NCBI GenBank assembly: GCA_015657535.1
Contig: JADHZB010000635.1
Coordinates: 1,619 to 39,255 of the forward strand
DNA from: Nephromyces sp. MM_2019
Lineage: Eukaryota; Apicomplexa; Aconoidasida; Nephromycida
Length of the DNA stretch: 37,637 bases
Reading direction: 5' to 3'
Positions 19,101 through 27,872 of this stretch are shown here, piece after piece. Numbering within the stretch: the stretch's first letter is position 1; the number at the start of each line of letters is the position of its first letter. A program made the position numbers and the translations under genes. A model generated the notes under the pieces. It worked only from the letters and a program-made list of their open reading frames with translations. It did not search any database and had not been told where the DNA came from.

Positions 19101-21230
19101 ACTCAGCTTCCAAATTTGCAGCGAGCCTACTAAATTTGATGCCTTCGTCCTGCGATCCCAATACAATTTGTGGTGCACATATTGCCGAAGCATTAAGATA
19201 TTTTGCGAACAAGAGCAAGCTTGAAATTTTTTTTTCAAAAGTGTCTAATCCTCCAGCACGCAGTGCCCGAAGCAAAATCAACAACTTAATCTCCCTTATG
19301 CGTTGAAGAGCTTGCTTTTTTTCGTTGCTAGGTAGATTTTCGGCATTTCTGATGGTATCCTGAAAGGCATTATAATCCTCATAGATAAAGTTACACGGTA
19401 ATAAATCGCTATAGCTATTGCTATAAGATTCATTCTGATTGCTCGAATTCTGATCTGAGCTCACACTAGCGTGATTTATAAAACCTTGGGCTAATTCTTC
19501 GTATTTCTCATAAAGTTTACCTGAATGAGACATGGAGAGTATAAACAGGCTTTAATTTTTTGTTTGCTATTCAAAGATTTAAAAAATTGAAATAGCTAGT
19601 TAACCGAATAAATGAAAAGAATAGAAGTAGTGCTATCCATTGCAAAAAAAAATATGAAAGAATCTTCTTCATGAAAAGAGAATCAGATCATGGCTCTCTA
19701 GATTAATAAATTTCTATGCACATCCATTAGACATGCCACTGCCTGTCAATTATAAAAAAGCCTACACGCAATTTCAGAAGAAAAATCAACTGTTTGCAGC
19801 TACAATCTTCGACTAGCACATGTTTCTTATTAATCATATAAAAAGCTATCTTGACGTTGCTGATTGTTAAAATTTGTGAAAAATGCTAGCTTGACACCCT
19901 GGTAGCTAACCTACAGCTGCCATTTAAATGATTTCGAAGATTTTATCTTCTTTACAACAAAAAATTTTCAGCATCGTAGTCACACTCAAACCAAAATATG
20001 CAGCCAGGAAGATGAATGAACAGTTCAAGATGAAAATCGGAGCTTTCTAGATATTGTTGTACAGTTGCACTTGAAAGCAGAGTCTCGCCAAACTTTCTCG
20101 TACAAAATTGTTATGAACATACGTATGGAAATATACAGAAGCACAAATACCTATCGAAATACACGCTTACACGCATAAAAAAAATTGTTTTTTCTTGATC
20201 TAATCACTCAGACCCCTTTATTATGAATTATTATTTTTTTAACAAAAATTGGTAAAGTACACAAAAGAGTTGCATGAAAATAATATGCGGAGTTGAATCA
20301 ATTTAAGGATTCTTCTCTTCATTTTAGTGGCTCACTTAGTATCATCCTGTTCTTGTCATTGCCCTCCTGCTCTAGTAACTTTGTTCTATTTTCCGAGGCA
20401 ATGGGACCAACTTGTTGCTCCTTGTTGGTTGCACTCGAGTTATCATATTCCTTCTTATTCCATTCATCGGAAAGTTGTGAGTCTGCGCTTCCCTCTGCAT
20501 GACTCTTGTCAATACGTGTAACATCATAATGGCCAGATATTTCCTGTGTATCGCTGCTACCTGCTTGAAGCATGCTGAAAACAGCGGTTCTAGGTTTGTC
20601 CCACGATAGGGATGAAGGCTTTGAAGCTCTGCTTGTTCGTTCTGGTCTGTCGCTAAAGTAATTTCCACTATCTAACCAGGAGTAATAAAAATCTTTAAGC
20701 GCTTGAGCTCCCCTATGACCGTTAGCTACAGTCGATCTTAATTCTCTACCTTGATAAAATCTTCGTCGGCTACCTTCCGCATTCGAGTGGTGGTCACTTA
20801 TAGTGGTTTCTACTCCATTTACGCCACTAAGTAAATTGCTGTTCACCTCTAGTCCGCTCGATGCAACATTGCCAGCTAACGGCTGGAAGAGCCTATCACT
20901 ATTCGATGTAGCTAAACCAGCGTTTGCACGTAGAGGAGGCAAGATGCCATCCCTGGCAGTAGCTATAACATTACTCGTGACTACGAGCTCGTTCCCAGGA
21001 TTCTGAGTGGGACTTACATTAATTGCAGAATTAAATTTTGTTCCTTCGACCTCAACTAGAGAGGGCCCTAAATAATTTGCATGGAGTGAAAGTTTAGGAT
21101 CATTTGCAATGCCCAATAGACTACTCTTGGTGTAAGATCCCAGGCTAATCCATAATAAAGCAGTCATTACACAGGCTCCAAAAAATGTGCTAACAAGCAC
21201 AGAGGATCGTAAGTAAGCTAGCTTCTCCAT
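6577..21230 (-). CDS. RON2: Rhoptry neck protein 2 (RON2)-like, 15-exon gene, whole span
   Basis: Exons in coding order: 21230-20336, 19520-18951, 18287-18015, 17493-17293, 16789-16724, 16291-16247, 15347-15252, 14673-14542, 13531-13346, 13179-13055, 12303-12162, 10822-8412, 8263-8039, 8001-7457, 7171-6577. Joined they give about 2168 residues with no stop, and every junction agrees in phase. Seen: a signal peptide at residues 1-~34; low-complexity stretches in exons 1 and 12; hydrophobic segments near 1820-1836, 1905-1932, 1955-1971 and 2040-2058; a loop with Cys1997, Cys2000, Cys2004 and Cys2006 between the last two; a basic C-terminal tail. Known of RON2: a very large secreted rhoptry protein (about 2190 residues in Plasmodium falciparum) inserted in the host membrane. 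A cysteine-bearing loop between its last two membrane segments binds AMA1. Length, topology and loop position all fit. The family call is by architecture and recollection, not by alignment. Exons 10/11 and the 5' ends of exons 12 and 13 are the least certain boundaries. Confidence 0.65.
7457..8001 (-). CDS. RON2: RON2-like exon 14, hydrophobic segments
   Basis: A 37-nt intron with a clean acceptor (TTTCTCTATTTTAG) separates it from exon 13. The 181 codons begin VKKNDFLPNIDRRYH. They hold a helix near ALLLAHTWKIIYSV, a Gly/Ala/Met-rich segment near SYAMLASGVANMASG, a basic linker (WQKKRQESKKKE) and a final hydrophobic run LLSVFTMAATGALFLAG. Known RON2 topology expects the penultimate membrane segment here. 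The donor gtaagt leaves phase 2. Confidence 0.75.
8002..8038 (-). other. 37-nt intron between RON2-like exons 13 and 14
   Basis: It runs from gtatac to ttttag with a pyrimidine-rich body. Removing it joins two open frames in phase 0. The unspliced frame of exon 13 would not continue into the clear exon 14 reading frame. Confidence 0.6.
8039..8263 (-). CDS. RON2: RON2-like exon 13, aromatic and Cys-bearing
   Basis: In the chosen frame the 75 codons begin ILLASSNEMYVWSAS and continue GVYFYWKQPVHRQVLFYSEG. They end with a CPEICADC cluster. The donor gtatac joins in phase 0 to exon 14. The acceptor TTTGAG is poor; AATGAG at 8240 is the next option. A second open frame overlaps but cannot be joined downstream without a stop. 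Confidence 0.55.
8412..10822 (-). CDS. RON2: RON2-like exon 12, large central exon
   Basis: This exon of about 803 codons carries residues ~911-1714. The first ~160 residues look folded, with conserved-looking text such as MIRNWSEKGFSS and a cysteine pair (Cys1065, Cys1070 in DKCANPACNTVMA). A long Ser/Asn/Gly/Lys-rich low-complexity middle follows. The last ~120 residues look folded and basic again and end in an aromatic helical stretch (GIWYLVRVDMTRAFQV, then YMQRLQESF). The donor gtaagg at 8411 falls four codons before a stop in the unspliced frame, which argues that the splice is real. The 5' boundary (acceptor GAAAGCAAG) is chosen by phase; it is a weak site. Confidence 0.75.
12162..12303 (-). 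CDS. RON2: RON2-like exon 11, strongly basic segment
   Basis: The exon ends at a perfect gtaagt donor in phase 1. Its acceptor is weak (AAAAAAGCAG) and lacks a pyrimidine tract; 12292 is an alternative start. The product is very basic: LTKRYEKRYGIRRKQGKLG, then a Lys-rich helix ending KAEENIE. It is too short to stand alone as a gene but fits the frame. Confidence 0.55.
12619..12664. repeat. Imperfect inverted repeat in intron 10
   Basis: GGATTTCTA at 12619 pairs with TAGAAAATCC at 12655-12664. The spacer holds a near-palindromic cacgtgcatgcgcacgtg core. No function is evident. Confidence 0.4.
13055..13179 (-). CDS. RON2: RON2-like exon 10, 3' end uncertain
   Basis: A very good acceptor (TCTTTTTCCTGCTTGTAG) opens an exon beginning ASFYGALFSYILRIF, entered in phase 1. 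Two ends are possible. A donor gtactt after 13055 (phase 0) fits exon 11 starting at 12303. A donor gtaacc after 13020 (phase 2) fits exon 11 starting at 12292. The second would add the hydrophobic stretch VLLSLMLLIFD. Both keep the whole frame open. Confidence 0.5.
13346..13531 (-). CDS. RON2: RON2-like exon 9 (186 nt)
   Basis: The acceptor TTTTTTTTGTCTTCAG and donor gtaagt are both excellent. The phase 1-1 exon begins RTPYFNGVNFHHAV and ends FLHSLIKPP. This is among the clearest of the small exons. Confidence 0.75.
14542..14673 (-). CDS. RON2: RON2-like exon 8 (132 nt)
   Basis: The acceptor AAACTTCTTTAG opens a phase 1-1 exon that begins PEDAKINDADRPG and ends TPYAVAYLL before a gtaaaa donor. 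It joins in frame with exons 7 and 9. Confidence 0.7.
15252..15347 (-). CDS. RON2: RON2-like exon 7 (96 nt)
   Basis: A long T tract ending TTGACGTAG leads into a phase 1-1 exon beginning LLNPWFSEIAKFN and ending HLFKKFY, with a consensus gtaagt donor. Confidence 0.7.
16247..16291 (-). CDS. RON2: RON2-like exon 6 (45 nt)
   Basis: The acceptor GGTGGCTTTTAG and consensus donor gtaagt bound a 45-nt phase 1-1 exon encoding LMTNDFLNISISFE. The perfect donor and two-sided phase fit support it despite its size. Confidence 0.6.
16499..16612. repeat. GT-rich, GC-richer island inside intron 5
   Basis: On the plus strand this stretch is built of tgtgtg runs with a repeated ggatgggtgtgt motif (near 16533 and 16586) and a gcgcgcgc run. 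It contrasts sharply with the AT-rich intron around it and lies antisense to the RON2-like gene. Confidence 0.6.
16724..16789 (-). CDS. RON2: RON2-like exon 5 (66 nt)
   Basis: The acceptor TTTTTGTTTCAG is near-ideal and the donor gtgagc is good. The phase 1-1 exon encodes GFPSIDMRLGVYLDSNAAYQ plus one residue. It joins in frame on both sides. Confidence 0.7.
17293..17493 (-). CDS. RON2: RON2-like exon 4
   Basis: This 201-nt exon follows the acceptor CAATAACAG and ends at a gtaatt donor, phase 1-1. It encodes a folded-looking stretch beginning EYKSLAVLKEENTDV and ending RRIAWHWVLA, with two cysteines. An acceptor slightly upstream (CACGCTAG) is excluded, because it would create a stop at the junction with exon 3. 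Confidence 0.7.
18015..18287 (-). CDS. RON2: RON2-like exon 3
   Basis: A strong acceptor (a T-rich tract ending CTTTTTAG) and a consensus donor gtaagt bound a 273-nt phase 1-1 exon. It begins LGEILTGLLSYYK, has a Lys-rich middle and a Ser/Lys-rich patch, and ends LLNSLEE. Seen clearly; no domain recognised. Confidence 0.7.
18951..19520 (-). CDS. RON2: RON2-like exon 2
   Basis: The acceptor is CTCATTCAG (19523-19521 is its CAG). The exon enters with two bases and runs 189 codons. It begins KLYEKYEELAQGF, continues through a Ser/Asn-rich stretch, then a helical segment (REIKLLILLRALRAG) and ends SDNIF. Exit by a gtgggcg donor in phase 1. The ATG at 19533 just upstream is taken as intronic, because exon 1 with its signal peptide joins here in phase. 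Confidence 0.7.
20336..21230 (-). CDS. RON2: RON2-like exon 1: start codon and signal peptide
   Basis: The start is the first in-frame ATG, giving MEKLAYLRSSVL and then a hydrophobic stretch (FFGACVMTALLWI): a classic signal peptide or anchor of about 34 residues. The open frame extends upstream to 21347 but with no ATG. The remaining ~260 residues are polar, Ser/Asn/Gly-rich and without recognised domain. The donor gtgagcc after codon 298 leaves phase 1. Confidence 0.7.
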
Positions 21231-24200
21231 CCTCAAAGTACAGCGAGTCACTAAATCCTGGCTGAAGGTGCAATGGGTGCTATACCCAATCACCCAATAA
21301 GTTGATCTCCTGAACCTGATAGATCTCGATGCTGCGAACACTACCAATCATGACGAGCTTCAAGTGCAAGGCTCCATTCTCACTACTCCGAAAAAGGCGC
21401 CTGAGTAAGAGCACAAAATATTGCCTGGTGTATTGCTACTCGTAACAACACAGAAAAGCTAAAATCACCAACTTGAAAGGAGTGGGCGTTCCCCTTACAG
21501 GCTTAAATTTCGCTTCACGCATACTTTGCGGATGAAACTGCTAGCTTTTTGCATAATTTCACGAATATAACTACCGTTCGTTATTAACGCGATAAGCTGT
21601 ATCCATTCATGTAACGAAAAACTCCACAAGAGATGAAAGACTCATATATTCCGATGATGTGGCTCTGGAGCTTGTATTTGTTCGCTTCCGCAATCATGAA
21701 ATGCCTCTAACAAAAATTGCACTTCCCGCCTGCATTTAATTAAAATGATTGCATTAATAAGCGATGCCTTCTTTGCAAAGTAAACAGTATGTCCAACTTA
21801 ACGATATTCAGTCAAGAGGGTTTAATTAGTTAGGATTCACCCCCATTATGTTAAACTACCACATGTGTCTCATACCCAATACTATCCTGAAGCTAATTTA
21901 GATGTAGCCCCCTCGATGCTACCCCGCTTAACTTCACTTTCCTTTGCTAAATTCGTGAATTTCTATAAACTTACAGTGCCATTGCCTGCACCTATGACAT
22001 CTACTTGATCTAACTACCCCTCTTCACCGGCTTCAATCCTCTGCATCTTAATTTCGATGATAAACCTAATCACTTCCTTATCATCAATAATTTTAACTTC
22101 GTAATATCCTCATCCTCTCCCACATCCCTGATCCTCTGCTAACTATCCATCTTCACGATGAACACCCGTCATCTGCAAGTCCTTCCATGCTTCCGTAATC
22201 TAATGAATTTTCTTGCGCTTTCTGGGAGAGTGCTGCCCATTCTCCAAACGGTTATACACGATGGGAGCTGTGCAATTATGCTGCGTAATTAACTTGCATA
22301 GGCACATAGCAACATAGTGTTTGTGCAGAAGGAGTGGCTAGTCGTGCATGTGCACAAGGCAGTCACGTGTATTTTAAACCAGTGATGACTGCGCCGATAC
22401 AGCTTGATCCAAGAGGGGCATATGTGTGCTACCACCTGATGAATACTTCTCTAAACTTCAAGGCGCATGTCAGTCCATTTTGGTCTCTATTGACTGCATT
22501 CCAGTTATCCGGTGACTGACATATTTTGAGCCCTTCAAGAGAGCATCACACCGCATGAGCCCAATCTCATGCGGCATACTAGTCTCTATCAGAGCAAGGG
22601 CGAATGTCTCATACTCATATATACGTACACTATCTCTTGAATTTCTACTGCAGCTGCGCAATCGAGATTGTAAATTGGGTTAATGATCATCTGGGTTATG
22701 TTACTGGCGAGTTAGAAATACGCTATATTGTGCATCACACATGGTGTTGTCGTCAACCTTATATTAACGATAAAATTCGTACACAAATTTTCTTTAAAGC
22801 AACACAATATCCATTTTGAGAGTACTTATGTCCTTTGAAATAAGATAGCAAGGCCAATCAGACATATATATAAGTCTTGGTAAGAAGTTGCATGCATATA
22901 TTTTTGGGATGAGCAGCATTTACGTGAGTGATACCCTATGACATGTTTCGGCATATATATCTGGTATGCTAAAGTGTGCTAAGATGCTGCATTATTATGT
23001 TCACCTCTCATACCAAAAAGCAGCGCATTTTTTTGCTGAATTCCTAATTTGTGGGTTTGCATAATGCTAAAATATTTGGAACTTTCTAGAAATAAGAAGC
23101 AACACTAGACAAGCTATTCAGCGTTATTTTGTAATGTATACTCCCGGAGGATTATTGTCTTTTTTTTACCTTTTTATTTTTCTCAACATATCCTGCTGAT
23201 AATGCCTGACTCTAAGTTCCATAAATCTTTAAGTTTACCCTCTTAACTAGGGAGCATGAAAGTGCACAATGGATGCTTAAAATTCCGTATACCTCAGCTC
23301 ATTCTTTATAAATGTATCTATGAGGATTTTCCCCACAAGGTGAGTGGTTCGAATTTTTCAAAGTAAATTTTCATACCCAGTTACAAGTCTTCACATGAGT
23401 GCCACTATATAGAATACTTCTTGCAAAACCTCGCAATTTCTACCAATATCGCTCATACTCACAGACACAGCGAAAGTTTTACATCATGGGTTTGCTGTCG
23501 TAATCAAGCTTAACCCAGTAGATTAACAAGAATGAAACCGTCTTTTTCAAGGCCCGCTGCTTCTCTTCTATCGTAAAGCTCTCTACTTCGCTAGCTTTCA
23601 CTCGTTCCCCTTGCAAGGAGAATGCTTACTACTTCACTCGCTTATGTATATATCTACTCATCAAAATTTTCCATCATGATTAAAGGCTATACCGTACTAT
23701 ATACGTAATATCAAGGTGTACTACTATTGAATTTTTTTTGAGTAATTCTCTACATGCTATTCAATGTCTATTTCACGAGGTTGAGTCGCTCTACGTACGC
23801 GGTTAGATGCGGGCTAGAAGCCTACTTCAGTCCTATATACCATGGAAGCTATGCATAATTTTATAAAAGATCATCTATGAGTTATGCTTTGACAATTCCT
23901 TTACCAAGGGTACATCTGCGGCTGTTTAATCACACCATAAAAGCGTTCTAAATATAATGATTCTCCAAATCTTGGCTGCTTCAACGCATCAAGACTGACG
24001 CACCGACTTATAGAAATATTCATTCAGATGCTTTTTTCAGCTTACCGATTCTATATTAGTGCTCACTATCAGCCAGAAGCTTCAATGATTGGTATGAGAG
24101 CCGACAAAAAATATTATTACCTTTTTTTGACCAGTTCAAATGTCTAATTTTTGATAGAGCTCAGGTTCCTCCTTTAAAGGAGCATTTCAGCTTTTATGCA

Positions 24201-24308
24201 TCTATGCTTTACATGGGCACGCTGAACTGCTTTTCATAAAAATTACACATAATGCTTCGAGCTAACAATCAAAATGGATATAGAAGCAGAATCAAGGTAA
24301 AATTCTGC
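21231..24308. other. Upstream region of the RON2-like gene, no gene seen
   Basis: This should hold the promoter and 5' untranslated region of the minus-strand gene. Only short chance frames occur. I see no repeated motif that I can defend as a transcription-factor site. Confidence 0.5.
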
Positions 24309-24515
24309 TCAACAAAGCTTGGGTGTCTTCGAAGTGACGGCTTTTTCCCTGTGAATAAGCTTGCCTACGTGCATTCGCTGCATGGCTAGTCGTAGCGCTT
24401 CTGCTGAAATCACCAGATGTATACTTTGGCTTGCGCCGCGCGTTCCCACGCTAGCTAATGTGTCTTCTAGGACAGCACGTGCTACCAACTGACTAGACCC
24501 AAGCTTCACCCCTAC
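24309..24515 (-). other. Possible isolated coding exon
   Basis: A GC-richer patch carries an open minus-strand frame beginning VKLGSSQLVARAVLEDTLAS. It continues with a helical-looking ISAEALRLAMQRMHVGKLI and ends in a stop at 24309. A possible acceptor (CTCGTTTAG) lies just upstream. No partner exon was found and no family is recognised. Confidence 0.2.
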
Positions 24516-26559
24516 TAAACGAGGAAACTACCTGAGTAACCTAAACCGCCAGAGCGGGAATACCAACTTGAGGTATCCTACGATAATCGAATAAAGTGCT
24601 TATCATGGATGTGGCAGCAGGTGCGAGGCAAGACTAACAATACTTCATCACACCCATTGGATAGCCATGGACTTGCCACTAGCATCACGAGAACCTGCAA
24701 GCCCCCAGGCCCTCAGATGATTGGCCGGAGCTTTGCCTACACGTGAAGAACGATTATTCGCACTTTTCATGCTATGCCCTCTTGCGTAAAGACAGTGATA
24801 CGTGAATTAAAGATATTTCGAACAGAAATCAAAACTACGAAAGTGACGTTTTTCCTCAACATAAGTAATGCTAGCAATCGTACCTCTATTCACGCATGCA
24901 AAATTAGCCTCGCTAACCTACTATCGGGGAAGAAAACTTACTTAATTCGGGTTCCTGCATTACGAACTAAATGATTATGTTTATATCCATAGGATGAAAT
25001 TACTAAGCGAATACGATTCATTGCTAAGTGATACTCTGGTATGATTCCTTGTAAAAGGGAAACTTATGAGACCCATTGCAATTTCAATTAGCTTATGAAT
25101 AGGAATGTTTTATCCGTTGGTTACAAATGAGCGGACACAAAAATGAAGCTAGTTGCGCTTTCCTTCGAAGGTTTCATGTGTCTCACTTTCCAGTATATCT
25201 TTGAGTAATACATGGCCTGAGTCAACATTTTGCTGTGGTGTCCTGACTTGTGTTAAAATTTATATCTGCTAAGCGTTCTTGGGTTCCAGTTATTCCTTCG
25301 CAATAATATTCAGTTCTGGCTGCTATTGCGTATCACAGAGGATGGCTTAATGAAATGAATTTATGTTCTGCTTACACTTAACTTAACTAGAAGCATTTTA
25401 GCACTCACAAAAATGCTAGTGCACCTGTCAAAGCTACGCCTTAGGGAACGTTAGCAACATTCCATACGATCAGTAGGGGTTAATTTTAGAATTTTTTTCG
25501 TTGTTAAATAAAACGCGAGTGAGAATTTACGCATGACCAGAAACATCATGATTCACTTCGGGGAGGCAAAGCATATTCATCGCCTATAGATACAAAATAT
25601 ATTTTTCAGCAATACAGTTAACACAAGCGTCATGTTATTTTCTCCACCTTGAAGTACGAAAACGAGTTGCGAAAGCCTCCAGGCTCTTAAAATCCCCAAG
25701 TATTAAAAATGTAGCTCAGGAACCCCATTACGCACATTAGAAGTTTATTAAGTTCATTACTTGCGACGAAAAGGAATTGGCAGATACTCGCATCAGCATG
25801 TTTCTGTCTTACCAACACGCGCAAGTACTATAGAATTTAATGCCGAGTAAATGAAGAACTAGGATAAAATGTGCTTTGCTTTCAATACTTTTTCAAGTAT
25901 GTGATCAGGTAGTTGTTTTTCTCACCACATTAGGTATGTCTCAGAAAGTGCTTAAGGCTTTAAGATGCAGTTCACTAGCGTATAACTGACTTATCTTAAT
26001 AAATCTTTGGAAAAAATTGCTAATACCAAGTGAATGATGAAATGATAATAATGTAGTGCTGAATCGCATTATCTGAATGAACAAAGAATCCATACTTAAC
26101 TTGGTTGAAAACAAATAAAAGGCAAATACAATTACATTAATTTTTAGGCATTAGCGCATTTAGGATAGTAAATATTGACTCTGAGGATTTTTATAGAACT
26201 TTATGGATAAGATACACTAAATATAAGTTGGTGCATAATGCCCACATATTCCAATTCATTCACTATAAAACTGGCGTGGTTGCATGAATTTAAGAAGTTG
26301 GAAGCTTCATTAATTCGATCATGAGTTAATAAAAATAGCTGTACAAATATTATTTTTTTATCCGTCAAGATATCTGGTATAGCATCTAGAGCCCTCTGCC
26401 TTGGGGTTCTACTTTTATCATGCTGGTGAGGAACTATTCCGTAATACTCTTTTTGGGCCTTATCTCCTTATTATTCTTAGTATAAAAAAGATACTGATCT
26501 TCAAATTATATCTCTATCTCTATTACCTTGCTTAGCCCATTATGCATAACTATTCAATT
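24516..26559. other. AT-rich non-coding stretch
   Basis: No open frame above about 70 codons, no repeat and no RNA gene that I can support. The 3' end of the decayed ankyrin-like gene may reach into the last few hundred bases. Confidence 0.4.
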
Positions 26560-27872
26560 CTTCAAAATATATTGCAATCTCCATTTAAAGGCACATATTT
26601 TAAATATTTATTAAAAAATTTTGTTTAAAAATATATCCTATTTCACCAGCAAGCTACCTAGATTCATGGTTTTCAGATTATGCATAAGAACTCGCGTCAT
26701 CGAAAACAGCAATTATCACTTTTTTTGCCAATTTCTCATTCTCTTTAAATATAAGACTAATAAGTTCTCATAAAATATTATAATCATTCGTTATTTCATA
26801 CCTTTCAGAACATAGAATACCTTTGACGCAACATTTTAAGGCTTTTTTTACTGAAGTTTGTTTTATTGTGTGTTTCATATAAATTTTGAAAAAATAAAAT
26901 CAAAGGAGTCTGCTTCATCGTTAATGCTCCTAGCTCTTCAAATATCTTTAATGCATGTTGCTTTATAAAATGTTTATCTTCACCACATTCTAAGAAAACT
27001 TCGAACATATCTGAGCCGCTGATTGCAGCAGCAGATAGGAGAGCCTCGTTTTAAGCTATAGTAGATTTGTGGTCAATTTACATATTTACAATAAAAGGAT
27101 TTGTTAATGTCCCAGCAGACTCTAAAACTGTTTTCTTTGCTTCATCTTTTACATTAAAACCAATATTGTCATGGTTAGTTGAGCAGAGTTCTTATCATTT
27201 ATATATGATAATGCTGTACTTTCAGGGCAAGATCTGGTGACTTATACTTTGGATTTTTTATATTTACTTCCAGATTTAAATTTTTTCACTAACAACTTTT
27301 AAGTTTTTTTTTGCGAATGTTTCCTGAAATTTTTCTTTAATCCCTTTTTTTTTCTGGATCATAGTTTGGCGAAGTATAAACTGGTTTATCATCATTTAGG
27401 TTATCATGATTAATATTGAATAAGCGCTGATTCTAGGTTAGTTTAAATGTGTTGGGTCTGATGCAGATGTATTTCAAAGCCTACCTTTAACATTTATATT
27501 GGGGTGATCTGAAATTGCCTTCATCTCATCAGGGTTTCTATTGCTCACAGCAACACGTAGAGCAGTCGCTGAATCGTATCAATGACAATCTGCTCGCAAA
27601 TTAACATCTAATACAGGAGTTTTTTTAGTGTTTTAACTACTATATCCGAATCATTATCTGAGGCTTCAGCTTAATGCTTTTCATAAAGTTCACTCTGTTC
27701 TGGTACCCAACTTACATGACATGCCTATTATTAAGGCCAGTAGTTATCTCTGTTATATCACTACTAGAAGGTCCTTGAGGAGAAGTAGAAAATACAATAC
27801 TTTCGTTGCTTTGTCTTTCGTAACCAGACTTAGGTTTCCGATGTTTTACATTGGAAATTTTTTTAGCAATTT
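26560..27872 (-). pseudogene. Decayed ankyrin-repeat-like gene
   Basis: Reading the minus strand from 27872 downward gives protein-like fragments in shifting frames broken by stops. At about 27620-27474 there is VLDVNLRADCH, a stop, then YDSATALRVAVSNRNPDEMK followed by a DHPNINVK motif: ankyrin-repeat texture (TAL.xAV, then D.NV). At about 27290-27207 comes NLEVNIKNPKYKSPDLALKV. From about 27170 one frame reads NVKDEAKKTVLESAGTLTNP, two stops, NEALLSAAAISGSDMFEVFL and on to a stop at 26805. Another fragment near 26740 reads NEKLAKKVIIAVFDDASSYA. At least five in-frame stops and two frame changes are visible. The stretch is more AT-rich than its surroundings. It could be a dead family member or an old insert of bacterial DNA; the sequence does not decide. 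Confidence 0.55.

Noticed and set aside
18877..19533. A separate 218-residue gene starting at the ATG at 19533
   Set aside because: The CAG at 19523-19521 is in phase with exon 1, which has a signal peptide. The C-terminal part of the frame (VWFARSVRVVCVF) reads through a GT-rich intron start.
6577..21230. Assignment to the CLAG/RhopH1 family instead of RON2
   Set aside because: The joined product is much longer than typical CLAG proteins. It carries a cysteine loop between C-terminal membrane segments, which matches RON2 architecture better.
20319..21347. A separate 342-residue single-exon gene
   Set aside because: The frame has no ATG before 21230. A gtgagc donor before its stop joins in phase to the next exon, so it is better read as exon 1 of the large gene.
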